37,035 nucleotides of DNA from Actinomadura sp. 7K507 (GTDB lineage Bacteria > Actinomycetota > Actinomycetes > Streptosporangiales > Streptosporangiaceae), in contig NZ_SMKK01000078.1 in the NCBI RefSeq assembly GCF_004348425.1, forward strand, positions 1-37,035, read 5' to 3'. The position numbers and the translations under genes were made by a program. Below the pieces are notes generated by a model. It was given only the letters and a program-made list of their open reading frames with translations, was not told where the DNA came from and did not search any database. The number at the start of each line of letters is the position of its first letter. Position 1 is the stretch's first letter. This document shows positions 1 to 7,556 of the stretch, one piece after another.

Positions 1-153
1 GGCGGGGAGCGGCCGGTGCTGCGGGACGCGCAGCTCGCCGAGAGCGGGCGCGGGCTGCAGATCGTCGACGCGCTCGCGGTCCACTGGGGACACCGGCCCG
101 ACGGGCCGCGCACCACGGTGTGGGCCGAGTTCCCCGCCCGGGTGCGGCGCTGA
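1..153 (+). CDS. C-terminal fragment of an ATP-binding (HATPase_c_2 / RsbW-like) regulator
   Basis: Only the last 50 codons lie in the window; the gene is cut by the left edge and reads open from base 1 to a TGA. The fragment contains an ESGRGLQIVDAL segment followed by a short tail with TTVWAEF. This matches the G-box and final strand of the small stand-alone ATP-binding proteins of actinobacteria related to anti-sigma kinase RsbW. These proteins usually act in partner-switching or anti-sigma control. The N-box and phosphate-binding residues are outside the window, so activity cannot be judged. It is separated by 122 bp from the downstream histidine kinase, which appears to have its own promoter, so no operon link is implied. 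Confidence 0.7.
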   Translation, partial: GGERPVLRDAQLAESGRGLQIVDALAVHWGHRPDGPRTTVWAEFPARVRR

Positions 154-263
154 GCCGTCTACACCCGTGGTTGCGGTTCGGCCGCGCGAATGTACAACGA
201 GAGTTGCGGAGCGCCCGCGCCGTTCGCGCCGCGAGGTGGGTATGGCCAGGCCAGGGCGCCGTC

Positions 264-269
264 TAGGCT
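264..269 (+). promoter_or_regulatory. Putative -10 element of a leaderless transcript for the histidine kinase
   Basis: TAGGCT fits the actinobacterial TANNNT -10 pattern and lies 6 nt before the ATG at 276, with no Shine-Dalgarno sequence in between. That spacing would start the transcript on or next to the initiation codon. No convincing -35 hexamer is visible. Confidence 0.4.
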
Positions 270-275
270 GATCGC

Positions 276-1394
276 ATGGGTGGTTGGCCGGGGTTGCGCG
301 GCAGGTTGACGGACAAGGCCGTGGCCACCGGCGTCCTGATCCTGGTGATCGCCGGCAGCCTGCGGCCGCTGATCGTCCCGGGGAGTGAACCGTGGGGGAT
401 CACCGTCCTCACGTTCGCACTGATCGTCATCGGCTGCGGAGCCCTGTACTTCAGCCGCCGCTTTCCCGTCGCGGCCGCGCTCGTGGCGGTGGCGGCCACG
501 GGCGCCTACTACATCCTCAGCCTGTTCGACGGGCCGCTGATGATCGCCCCGATCGTCGCGCTGTACATGATCGCGGCCCAGGGGCGGCTCCAGGCGGCCG
601 TCGCCGTCGCCGCGGTGATCGTCATCGGGACGGGGGCCGGGACGCTCTCGGGCAACGGGGACGTCAACTCGGTCGCCCTGTTCATGCTGACCGGGTGGAT
701 CGTGGCGATGGTGGCGCTGGGCTGGGTCCGGCACAGCCGCCGCGTCTACATGCGGGAGGCCGAGCAGCGCGCGGCCGGGGAGGAACGGCTGCGCATCGCC
801 CGCGAGCTGCACGACGTCGCCGGGCACCACATCTCGCTCATCAACGTCCAGGCCGGGACGGCACTGCACCGGTTCAAGCGGGACCCGGCGCAGGCGCAGG
901 AGGCCCTCGCGGCGATCAAGGAATCGAGCCGGGACGCCCTGCGCGACCTGCGCGCGACGATCGGGGTGCTGCGGGGTGACGACGAGGGCGCGCCGACCGC
1001 GCCCGCTCCCGGAATCGACCGGATCGGCGAGCTCGTCGAGTCGGCGCGGGCGGCCGGGCTCACGGTCCGCGCCCGCGTCACGGGCGGCGGCGGGCCGCTG
1101 CCCACCGGCGTGGAGCTGGCCACGTACCGCATCGTCCAGGAATCACTCACCAACGTCGTCCGGCACGCCTCCGCCACCACGGTCACCGTGTGCGTCGAGC
1201 GAGGGGTGCGGGAGGTGGTCGTCGAGGTCGCCGACGACGGCCGCGGCCCGGTGCCGGGCGCCTCCGGGTCCGGCGTCCACGGGATGCGGGAGCGGGCCCG
1301 TGCGCTGGACGGCGAACTGACCGCGGGTCCGGGGCCGGACGGCGGCTTCCTCGTCCGGGCCCGCCTCCCCCACTCCCCCGAAGGACAACGATGA
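276..1394 (+). CDS. Sensor histidine kinase, NarL/DesK (HisKA_3) type
   Basis: This 372-residue membrane kinase should autophosphorylate and pass phosphate to the response regulator that follows. Residues about 15-150 hold five or so hydrophobic segments with short loops and no large extracytoplasmic domain, which suggests sensing in or near the membrane. The dimerisation/phosphoacceptor motif ERLRIARELHDVAGHH puts the phospho-His at about residue 179. A QESLTNVVRHA N-box and a VADDGRGP G1 box follow, then the GVHGMRERA G2 region, so the ATPase domain is complete. The stop overlaps the regulator start as ATGA at 1391-1394, so the pair is translationally coupled. The signal is unknown; the linked MMPL exporter suggests membrane stress or a toxic compound. 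Confidence 0.93.
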   Translation: MGGWPGLRGRLTDKAVATGVLILVIAGSLRPLIVPGSEPWGITVLTFALIVIGCGALYFSRRFPVAAALVAVAATGAYYILSLFDGPLMIAPIVALYMIAAQGRLQAAVAVAAVIVIGTGAGTLSGNGDVNSVALFMLTGWIVAMVALGWVRHSRRVYMREAEQRAAGEERLRIARELHDVAGHHISLINVQAGTALHRFKRDPAQAQEALAAIKESSRDALRDLRATIGVLRGDDEGAPTAPAPGIDRIGELVESARAAGLTVRARVTGGGGPLPTGVELATYRIVQESLTNVVRHASATTVTVCVERGVREVVVEVADDGRGPVPGASGSGVHGMRERARALDGELTAGPGPDGGFLVRARLPHSPEGQR

Positions 1395-2071
1395 TCAAGG
1401 TTCTGCTGGCCGACGACCAGCGGCTGGTGCGCGCCGGATTCGGCTCCATCCTCGACGACGAGGACGACATCACGGTGGCCGGTGAGGCCGCGGACGGCGA
1501 GCAGGCCCTCGCCGCGTGCCGCGAGCTGCACCCGGACGTGGCGTTGATGGACATCCGGATGCCCGGCATGGACGGCCTGGAGGCCACCCGGCGGATCACC
1601 GCCGACCGGCGGCTCGACGGCGTGAGGGTCGTCATCCTGACCACGTTCGACCTCGACGAGTACGTCTACGGCGCGCTCCGGGCCGGCGCCGCCGGTTTCC
1701 TGCTCAAGGACACCGATCCGGAGGAGCTGATCCACGCGGTGCGGGTCGTGGCGCGCGGGGACGCGCTGATCACCCCGTCGGTCACCCGCAGGCTGATCGC
1801 CGAGTTCGCCGGGCGGGTCGACACCCCCGTCCCGAGTCCGCGGCTGAAGGCCCTCACCGACCGCGAGCGCGAGGTCATGCTGCTGGTCGCCGCGGGGCTC
1901 AGCAACGACGAGATCGCCGCCCGCCTCGTCCTCAGCCCGGCCACGGCCAAGACCCATGTCAGCCGCATCATGTCCAAGCTGGACGTCCGCGACCGCTCGC
2001 AGCTGGTCGTCCTCGCCTACGAGTCCGGCATGGTCAACCCGAGCTGGATGACCGGCGGGTCGCAACCGTAG
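1391..2071 (+). CDS. Response regulator, NarL/LuxR family
   Basis: The 226-residue protein has a receiver domain (about 1-118) with acidic pair D8-D9, phosphoacceptor D54 (LMDIRMPGMDG), T84 and K106. A LuxR-type HTH (about 153-215) follows, with the typical LTDREREVMLLVAAGLSN start and an AKTHVSRIMSKL recognition region. All receiver catalytic residues are present, so it is a phosphorylation-dependent DNA-binding regulator. The ATG at 1391 overlaps the kinase stop. Target genes are not shown by the sequence; the small membrane protein and MMPL exporter immediately downstream on the same strand are the obvious candidates. Confidence 0.95.
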   Translation: MIKVLLADDQRLVRAGFGSILDDEDDITVAGEAADGEQALAACRELHPDVALMDIRMPGMDGLEATRRITADRRLDGVRVVILTTFDLDEYVYGALRAGAAGFLLKDTDPEELIHAVRVVARGDALITPSVTRRLIAEFAGRVDTPVPSPRLKALTDREREVMLLVAAGLSNDEIAARLVLSPATAKTHVSRIMSKLDVRDRSQLVVLAYESGMVNPSWMTGGSQP

Positions 2072-2167
2072 GTGTACGCGGGCCGCGGGCCCGCAACCGG
2101 TGGGGTACGGCAGGTGACGGCCGGAGGCCGATGCCGCGCGGCGTGCCGTGAGCCGAGTCTTGCCGGT

Positions 2168-2401
2168 ATGAGCAGAGCATCCGCGCAAGCCACCGGCGCC
2201 GCCGTCGGCTTCCTGGTCGGGGGAGCCGCGGGCTTCTTCCTGACCGAGACGGTGGGCGCCTTCTTCCATTTCATCCTCGACCGCACCCTCGACGTGGACG
2301 GCACCGGCGGCCTGCTGGCCGCGTTCATCGCCGTGCCGGTCCTGTGCGCCGTGCTCGGCGCCGTCGTCGGGGCCCGCCGCGCAAACCGCCAGGGAGGCTG
2401 A
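2168..2401 (+). CDS. Small two-helix membrane protein of unknown function
   Basis: This predicted 77-residue protein starts MSRASAQATGAA and has two hydrophobic segments, about 8-28 and 45-68, separated by a polar, acidic loop, and ends in a short basic tail (RRANRQ). I do not recognise a family. The ATG at 2168 is chosen because the sequence upstream in the same frame is low-complexity and not protein-like. Only 5 bp separate its stop from the ATG of the MMPL gene, so the two are probably co-transcribed and it may be an accessory membrane subunit; that is inference from position. The 96 bp between the response regulator and this start hold no clear promoter. Confidence 0.65.
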   Translation: MSRASAQATGAAVGFLVGGAAGFFLTETVGAFFHFILDRTLDVDGTGGLLAAFIAVPVLCAVLGAVVGARRANRQGG

Positions 2402-2406
2402 ACGCG

Positions 2407-4530
2407 ATGACCTCGAACACGCGCACCACGGACACGGCCGCGGGAGGCACGCGTACGGGCAGGTTCGGCCGCCTGGCCGCCTGGTCGCAGCGCCACCGGT
2501 GGGTCGCCCTGCTGCTGTGGGTGGTGGTGGTCGCGGGGATCACGGTCGGCTCGCAGGCCGCCGGCACCGCCTACCACAACGACTTCTCGCTGCCCGGAAC
2601 CGATTCCCAGGCCGCCTCCGACCTGATGGAGGAGCACGGCTCGCTCCAGGCGGGCGCCGCCATCCAGATCGTCCTCAAGGACGACCAGGGGCTGAGCGGC
2701 GACCAGGCGGCCATCGACGGCATGGTGAGCAAGGTCCGGGAGCTGCCGAGCGTCGCCGACGTCCAAGCCCCCGGCCAGGGGAGCATCTCGGCGGACGGCA
2801 AGATCGGCTACGCGGCCGTCACCCTCGACGGTTCGGCCGAGGATGTCCCGTCCGAGCACGTCACCGAGATCATCGACACCGCGAAGGCCGTCGGCGGCGA
2901 CGGTCTCCAGGTCGAGCTCGGCGGGGACCCCGTCCGGACCGCGGAGGAAGGAGGCGGCGGCGCCGCCGAGGGAGCCGGGATGCTCGCCGCGCTGGTCATC
3001 CTGATCCTGCTGTTCGGCTCGATCGTGGCGGCCGCGGTCCCGCTGGTCACCGCGCTGTTCGCGGTCGGCGGCGCGGTCGGGCTCATCGCGCTGGCCTCGC
3101 ACGTGTTCACGGTCGCCGACTTCACCCCGCCGATCATGATGCTGATCGGGCTGGGCGTCGGCGTGGACTACGCGCTGCTGATCTTCTACCGCTACCGGCA
3201 CGAGCTCAGGCGCGGGCTCGACCGGGCGGACGCGGCCCGCTACGCGCTGGACGCGGCCGGCCGGACGGTCTTCTTCGCCGGCTGCACCGTCATCATCGCG
3301 CTGCTCGGCCTGATCATCCTCGGCCTGGGGGCGCTCCAGGGGGTCGCGCTGGCCGTGGCGCTGACCGTGCTGGTCACCATGGCGGCGTCGCTGACGCTGC
3401 TGCCCGCCCTCCTGGCGGTGTTCGGCGGCCGCATCCAGCGGCAGGTCCTCAAGCGCGCGGACCGCTCCAGGGACGAGGGGTGGCGGCGGCTGGCCGCGGC
3501 CGTCCAGCGGCGGCCCGTTCCCGCGCTGCTCGTCGCCGTCGCGGCCCTGCTCGCGCTGTCCGCTCCGGCGCTCGACATGCGGCTCGGTTTCGCCGACGCG
3601 GGCAACGACTCCGCGTCGTCCACCTCCCGGCAGGCCTACGACCTGATGGCGGAGGGGTTCGGCCCCGGCACCAACGGCCCCCTGGTCATCGTCACCGAGG
3701 GCTCGGCCGCGCAGCTCCAGCAGACCCTCGACCGGACGGAGGGCATCGCCGGGACGACCCCGCCCTTCCAGTCGCAGGACGGCGCGGTGTCCACCGTTCT
3801 CGCGTTCCCCGAGACCGCGCCGCAGGACGAGGCCACCGGCGACCTCGTGCACGACCTGCGCGACGACGTGCTTCCGGCCCTGTCCCAGCAGACCGGGACC
3901 GAGTACCTGGTCGGCGGGCCCACGGCCGCCGCCCAGGACTTCGCCGACTCGGTCTCGGAACGGATGCCGCTGTTCGTCGCCGTGGTCGTCGGCCTGTCCG
4001 CGGTGCTGCTGATGGTGGTGTTCCGCTCGCTCCTGATCCCCCTCAAGGCGGCGGCGCTCAACCTGCTGTCGATCGCCGCCGCGCTGGGCGCCATCACGCT
4101 GGTCTTCCAGGACGGCCGGTTCGGCGCCCAGCCCGGCCCCATCGAGTCGTTCATCCCGGTGATGATCTTCGCGATCGTGTTCGGCCTGTCGATGGACTAC
4201 GAGGTGTTCCTCGTCTCGCGCATCCACGAGGAATGGGAACGCAGCGGGGATCCGGCGCACGCCGTCCGTGAGGGCCTGGCCGCCACCGGCAAGGTCATCA
4301 CCGCGGCCGCCGCCATCATGATCGTCGTGTTCGCGGCGTTCATCCTGAGCCCCGACCGGATGCTGCAGCAGTTCGGCCTGGGCCTCGCCGTCGCGATCCT
4401 CCTGGACGCGGTGGTGATCCGCTGCCTGATCGTCCCCGCGGTCATGCAGCTCCTCGGGAAGCACGCCTGGTGGCTTCCCGGCCCCGTGGCGAAGCGCCTC
4501 CCGAAGGTCCAGCTGGAACGCCCGAGCTGA
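2407..4530 (+). CDS. MMPL-family (RND superfamily) transporter
   Basis: The 707-residue inner-membrane protein has the two-repeat architecture of MmpL/ActII-3 exporters. It has one N-terminal helix (about 30-48), an extracytoplasmic loop, a five-helix block, then the same pattern again from about residue 378. Both halves keep the membrane-embedded Asp-Tyr motif: GVGVDYALL (Asp near 253) and GLSMDYEVFL (Asp near 597), expected to carry the proton relay. Family members move lipids, polyketides or drugs. The start at 2407 gives MTSNTRTTD; the longer upstream reading overlaps the small membrane gene and looks artefactual. The linked two-component system suggests regulated export; substrate unknown. 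It converges on the iclR gene with a 26-bp gap. Confidence 0.92.
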   Translation: MTSNTRTTDTAAGGTRTGRFGRLAAWSQRHRWVALLLWVVVVAGITVGSQAAGTAYHNDFSLPGTDSQAASDLMEEHGSLQAGAAIQIVLKDDQGLSGDQAAIDGMVSKVRELPSVADVQAPGQGSISADGKIGYAAVTLDGSAEDVPSEHVTEIIDTAKAVGGDGLQVELGGDPVRTAEEGGGGAAEGAGMLAALVILILLFGSIVAAAVPLVTALFAVGGAVGLIALASHVFTVADFTPPIMMLIGLGVGVDYALLIFYRYRHELRRGLDRADAARYALDAAGRTVFFAGCTVIIALLGLIILGLGALQGVALAVALTVLVTMAASLTLLPALLAVFGGRIQRQVLKRADRSRDEGWRRLAAAVQRRPVPALLVAVAALLALSAPALDMRLGFADAGNDSASSTSRQAYDLMAEGFGPGTNGPLVIVTEGSAAQLQQTLDRTEGIAGTTPPFQSQDGAVSTVLAFPETAPQDEATGDLVHDLRDDVLPALSQQTGTEYLVGGPTAAAQDFADSVSERMPLFVAVVVGLSAVLLMVVFRSLLIPLKAAALNLLSIAAALGAITLVFQDGRFGAQPGPIESFIPVMIFAIVFGLSMDYEVFLVSRIHEEWERSGDPAHAVREGLAATGKVITAAAAIMIVVFAAFILSPDRMLQQFGLGLAVAILLDAVVIRCLIVPAVMQLLGKHAWWLPGPVAKRLPKVQLERPS

Positions 4531-4556
4531 GACCGGCCGGCCGCTGCCGCACCCCG

Positions 4557-5348
4557 CTACCGGTGGGTCGTCCAGGTGAGAGTGATCGCCTCGGCCGCCT
4601 CGCGGACGAGGGTGCGGTAGCGGTCGATGGTCTCGGGGGTGAAGCGGTGGCGGGGCCCGCAGACGCTGATGGAGCCGTGGACCTCGCCGTCCGGGCCGAA
4701 GAGGGGCGCGGCGACCGACCCGGCGTCGGCCTGCCGCTCGCCGAGCGAGACCGCGACGCCCTCCCGGGCGGTTTCGGCGAGCAGGGCGCGGAGTTCGGCC
4801 AGGTCGACGACCGTCCGGTCGGTGAGGGCGGCCAGGGGGCCGGAGAAGAACGCCTCGCGGCGGTCCTCGGGGAGGAACGCCAGGATCACCCGGCCCGACG
4901 AGCCCGCGTGCAGGGGGAACCGGCGGCCGACCTCCACCGTCATCTTGACCTCGTGGGGGCTCTCGAACTGGTCGAGGTAGACGCGCTCGTCCCCGACGAG
5001 GCCGGACAGGGTGGTCGTCTCGCCGGTCTCGTCCCGCAGGCGGCGCAGGACGGGCGCGGCGGCGTTGCGGACGTTGAACCCGCGCAGCGCGCTCACGCCG
5101 AGCGCGACGGCGGCGGGGCCGAGCCGGTAGCCCGCCGGACCGGACTCCAGCACCTCACGTGAAACGAGGGACTGGAGGATCCGGTACACGACGGCCTTGG
5201 AGATGCCGAGCTCGCGGCTGATGGCGCTGACGCCCAGGTGCTCGGGTCCGCCGGCGAACAGCAGCAGGACGTCCGCGACCCGCCCGGCGACCTCGGTCCC
5301 TCCCTGGGCGGACGCTGCCGGCTGCGCGGTGGCGGTCTGGTCGGTCAC
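4557..5348 (-). CDS. IclR-family transcriptional regulator
   Basis: The 263-residue protein has an N-terminal winged HTH (about 22-78, with SAISRELGISKAVVYRILQSL) and a C-terminal effector domain (about 90-255) that in this family binds small organic acids or aromatic ligands. It is the last gene of the leftward catabolic operon, 16 bp after the hydantoinase stop. It is the only regulator inside the island, so it is the likely controller of the divergent promoters at 13742-14003, where two IclR-like palindromes are found. A TAGGAT 6 nt before its GTG start suggests it can also be made from its own leaderless promoter. Whether it represses or activates is not visible. Confidence 0.93.
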   Translation of the reverse strand: MTDQTATAQPAASAQGGTEVAGRVADVLLLFAGGPEHLGVSAISRELGISKAVVYRILQSLVSREVLESGPAGYRLGPAAVALGVSALRGFNVRNAAAPVLRRLRDETGETTTLSGLVGDERVYLDQFESPHEVKMTVEVGRRFPLHAGSSGRVILAFLPEDRREAFFSGPLAALTDRTVVDLAELRALLAETAREGVAVSLGERQADAGSVAAPLFGPDGEVHGSISVCGPRHRFTPETIDRYRTLVREAAEAITLTWTTHR

Positions 5349-5354
5349 GGCACG

Positions 5355-5360
5355 ATCCTA
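5355..5360 (-). promoter_or_regulatory. Putative -10 element for leaderless iclR-type transcript
   Basis: On the minus strand TAGGAT is followed by 6 nt and then the GTG start at 5348. This is the spacing of actinobacterial leaderless promoters, and no ribosome-binding site is present. It lies just downstream of the hydantoinase stop, so the regulator could be expressed independently of the operon. No good -35 is seen. Confidence 0.4.
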
Positions 5361-5364
5361 GGGT

Positions 5365-6834
5365 TCACCGGCCGCGGCGGAGGTAGCGGCCGACGGGGTC
5401 CCCGGCGATGCGGCCGTCGGCGTAGACGCGGTGGCCGCGGACGAACGTGTCGGTCACCCTCGCCGTCATGGGGAAGCCTTCGAACGGCGTGTACTCCTGC
5501 GTGGACTCGGAGTCGGCGGCGCGGACGGTCCAGGAGACGTCGGGGTCCACGAGGGCGATGTCGGCGTCGTAGCCCTCGGCGATGGTGCCCTTGTTGAGCA
5601 GGCCGTAGCGGCGGGCCGGGTTCCAGGACGTGAGCTGGGCGACGCGCTGGAGCGGCAGCCCGCGCTTGAGGCCCTCGCCGACGAGTCCGGGCAGCAGGTA
5701 CTCGGCGCCGCCGAAGCCGGACTTGGCGAGGAAGATGTCGTCGCGGTCGGCGCCGAACTTCATCTCGTCGCGGCAGCAGGCGTGGTCGCTGACGACCCAG
5801 TCGACCTCGCCGGCCAGGACGTGCCGCCAGAGCGCCTCGACGTCCGCGCGGTCGCGCAGCGGCGGGTTGACCTTGCCGCCGAGGCCGTGGGCGGTGTCGA
5901 CGTCGGCGAGGAGGTGGCCGATCGTGACCTCGCGGCGGAAGTCGATGTGCGGGAACGCGCCGGCCATGGTGAGGGCCGCCGACAGCGCCTTCTCCGACGA
6001 CAGGTGCAGCAGGTTGATGTTGGGCAGCCCGGTCTCGTGCGCGAGGTAGGACGCGATGGTGACGGCGAGGCCCTCCGAGTGCGGCGGGCGGGACGCGCTG
6101 TAGGCGCGCAGGCCGGTGAGGGTCCCCTCCTGCTCGACCATCCGGGTGTAGGCGGTCATGATCTCGGCGGTCTCGCAGTGCAGCGAGAGCGAGATGTGCG
6201 GCGCGTAGTCGCCGAGCTGCTCGCGGGCCTTCTGGACGCCGCGCATGACGAACTCGAAGTGCGCGACGTCGTAGCGCTCCTCGGGCGGCGTCATGAGGAA
6301 GTCGCTCTGGCTCGACGAGCGCCCGTGCAGGCCGTGGCTCCCGTAGAACATGAAGATCTTGAACGAGGTGACGCCGTGCTCCTCGACCAGGTACGGGATC
6401 TCGTCGATGTGCTCGGCCATCATCGGCGCGAGGTGGAACGCGTAGTCGACGTGGGACTTGCCTTCCGCGGCGCTCAGGACCTCGGGGAAGAACTCGCGGT
6501 ACGGGCCGCCCTTGTTCAGGTAGTACTGGCCGGTGCGCATGTAGGTCAGCGCCGTGGTGACGCCGCCCTGCGCGCCGGCGCGGCTCTCGGTGCGGGTGTC
6601 GGTGCCGAGCTCGTTGTAGATGCCCCAGTGCTGGTGGGCGTCCACGACGCCGGGGAAAGCGAGCCGCCCGCCGCCGTCGATCACGGTGGCGGCGTCGTCG
6701 TCCGGCAGCCCGGGGGCGACGCGGGCGATGGTGCCGGCGTCGACGGCGATGTCGAGAAGTTCCGGCTCGCTGCCCTCGGGCGCGTCGGGACGGACCACCC
6801 GCACGTTCTTCAGCAGCAGTTCGGTCGTCGCCAT
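5365..6834 (-). CDS. Hydantoinase / dihydropyrimidinase-family amidohydrolase
   Basis: The 489-residue enzyme belongs to the cyclic amidohydrolases (D-hydantoinase, dihydropyrimidinase, allantoinase, dihydroorotase), which open cyclic amide or ureide rings using two metal ions. The full metal set is visible: H67 and H69 (DAHQHWG), a candidate carboxylated lysine K159 (SFKIFMFY), H219 (SLHCE), H277 (LLHLSS) and D350 (VVSDHAC). Length is normal. A GAGGAGA ribosome-binding site precedes the ATG. It lies directly downstream of a hydantoin-racemase-like gene, a pairing typical of hydantoin utilisation. Substrate may instead be another 5-substituted ureide or cyclic imide. The N-terminal segment YNELGTDTRTES and residues around GSHGLHGRSSS differ from textbook D-hydantoinases as I remember them, so the exact subfamily is open. 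Confidence 0.88.
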   Translation of the reverse strand: MATTELLLKNVRVVRPDAPEGSEPELLDIAVDAGTIARVAPGLPDDDAATVIDGGGRLAFPGVVDAHQHWGIYNELGTDTRTESRAGAQGGVTTALTYMRTGQYYLNKGGPYREFFPEVLSAAEGKSHVDYAFHLAPMMAEHIDEIPYLVEEHGVTSFKIFMFYGSHGLHGRSSSQSDFLMTPPEERYDVAHFEFVMRGVQKAREQLGDYAPHISLSLHCETAEIMTAYTRMVEQEGTLTGLRAYSASRPPHSEGLAVTIASYLAHETGLPNINLLHLSSEKALSAALTMAGAFPHIDFRREVTIGHLLADVDTAHGLGGKVNPPLRDRADVEALWRHVLAGEVDWVVSDHACCRDEMKFGADRDDIFLAKSGFGGAEYLLPGLVGEGLKRGLPLQRVAQLTSWNPARRYGLLNKGTIAEGYDADIALVDPDVSWTVRAADSESTQEYTPFEGFPMTARVTDTFVRGHRVYADGRIAGDPVGRYLRRGR

Positions 6835-6911
6835 GGTGTCTCCTCAGGTGTCACTGTCGGTAGGTGCGCCGGCGCGCGAGGGGGCCGGCGAGGATGAGGT
6901 CGGTTCCGCCG

Positions 6912-7556
6912 TCATGTGCTCGTCCCGATGGGCATCAGCCGCAGGGCGAGGGCGGTCGGGTCGACGACCGGGGCCTTGAGGCGGGACTCCTCGACGTCCA
7001 CGGCGGAGCATCCGTTGATCACGGCGGCGGCTCCGGCGGCGGCGAGCGCGTCCACGGCCTCGCCGAGGGCGGCGTTCCAGGCGCCGGTGTCGGCGATCGC
7101 GTCGAAGGGCAGGTCCATGACCGCGACCCCCGCGACCCAGGCGTCCAGCCCGTAGGCCCGGAGGCGGCGGCCCAGCTCCGCGCCGATCGCCTCGTTCCGG
7201 ACCACCGCACCGAATGGGATGTTCTTCGCAGCAAGGTGCATACTACTCAGCTTGAGCAGGCCGTTCACCGGGACCCCCGGCTCGGCGGCGGGGCCGGGGC
7301 CATCGGGGACCGCCGGGTCGAGGACGCAGTCGGGGAACGCGACGTCCCAGCCGCCGCCCGCCCGGTCCAGCGCGGCGGCGACCGCGCGCTCGGACGCGCG
7401 GATCGACGGCTCGTCGTCCAGCGCTCGGGGCGCGGCCGGGCCGACGTCGCGCAGCTCGACCGCCAGGCCGGGCGGGGCGAGCCGGTCGTAGCGGTCCTGC
7501 CGCCGCCGGATCTCCTCCGGCGGCAGGTGGATCGGCGTCATCGCCAGGGCGCGCAT
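6912..7556 (-). CDS. Hydantoin-racemase-like member of the Asp/Glu racemase superfamily
   Basis: The predicted 214-residue enzyme begins MRALAMTPIHLPPEE. Two cysteines sit in the expected acid-base positions: C77 in FPDCVLDPAV, which resembles the C-x-x-D-P motif of hydantoin racemases, and C183 in VINGCSAVDVE. Such enzymes deprotonate and reprotonate a carbon next to a carbonyl; relatives include maleate isomerase and arylmalonate decarboxylase. The start is fixed by the TGATG junction with the upstream MmgE/PrpD gene (one-base overlap) and by an AGAGGAG sequence 9 nt before it. The 77-bp spacer to the hydantoinase contains a 7-bp inverted repeat (6867-6873 with 6884-6890). Context supports racemising a 5-substituted hydantoin for ring opening; substrate inferred only. 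Confidence 0.78.
   Translation of the reverse strand: MRALAMTPIHLPPEEIRRRQDRYDRLAPPGLAVELRDVGPAAPRALDDEPSIRASERAVAAALDRAGGGWDVAFPDCVLDPAVPDGPGPAAEPGVPVNGLLKLSSMHLAAKNIPFGAVVRNEAIGAELGRRLRAYGLDAWVAGVAVMDLPFDAIADTGAWNAALGEAVDALAAAGAAAVINGCSAVDVEESRLKAPVVDPTALALRLMPIGTST

Noticed and set aside
2017..4464. Very long minus-strand open frame (about 815 codons) opposite the MMPL gene
   Set aside because: The translation is low-complexity, rich in Arg, Asp, Gly and His, the usual shadow of a high-GC gene read on the other strand; the plus-strand MMPL protein has complete family motifs.
6867..6890. 7-bp GC inverted repeat between racemase and hydantoinase genes
   Set aside because: Short GC-only stems are expected often at this base composition; I mention it with the racemase gene but give it no function.
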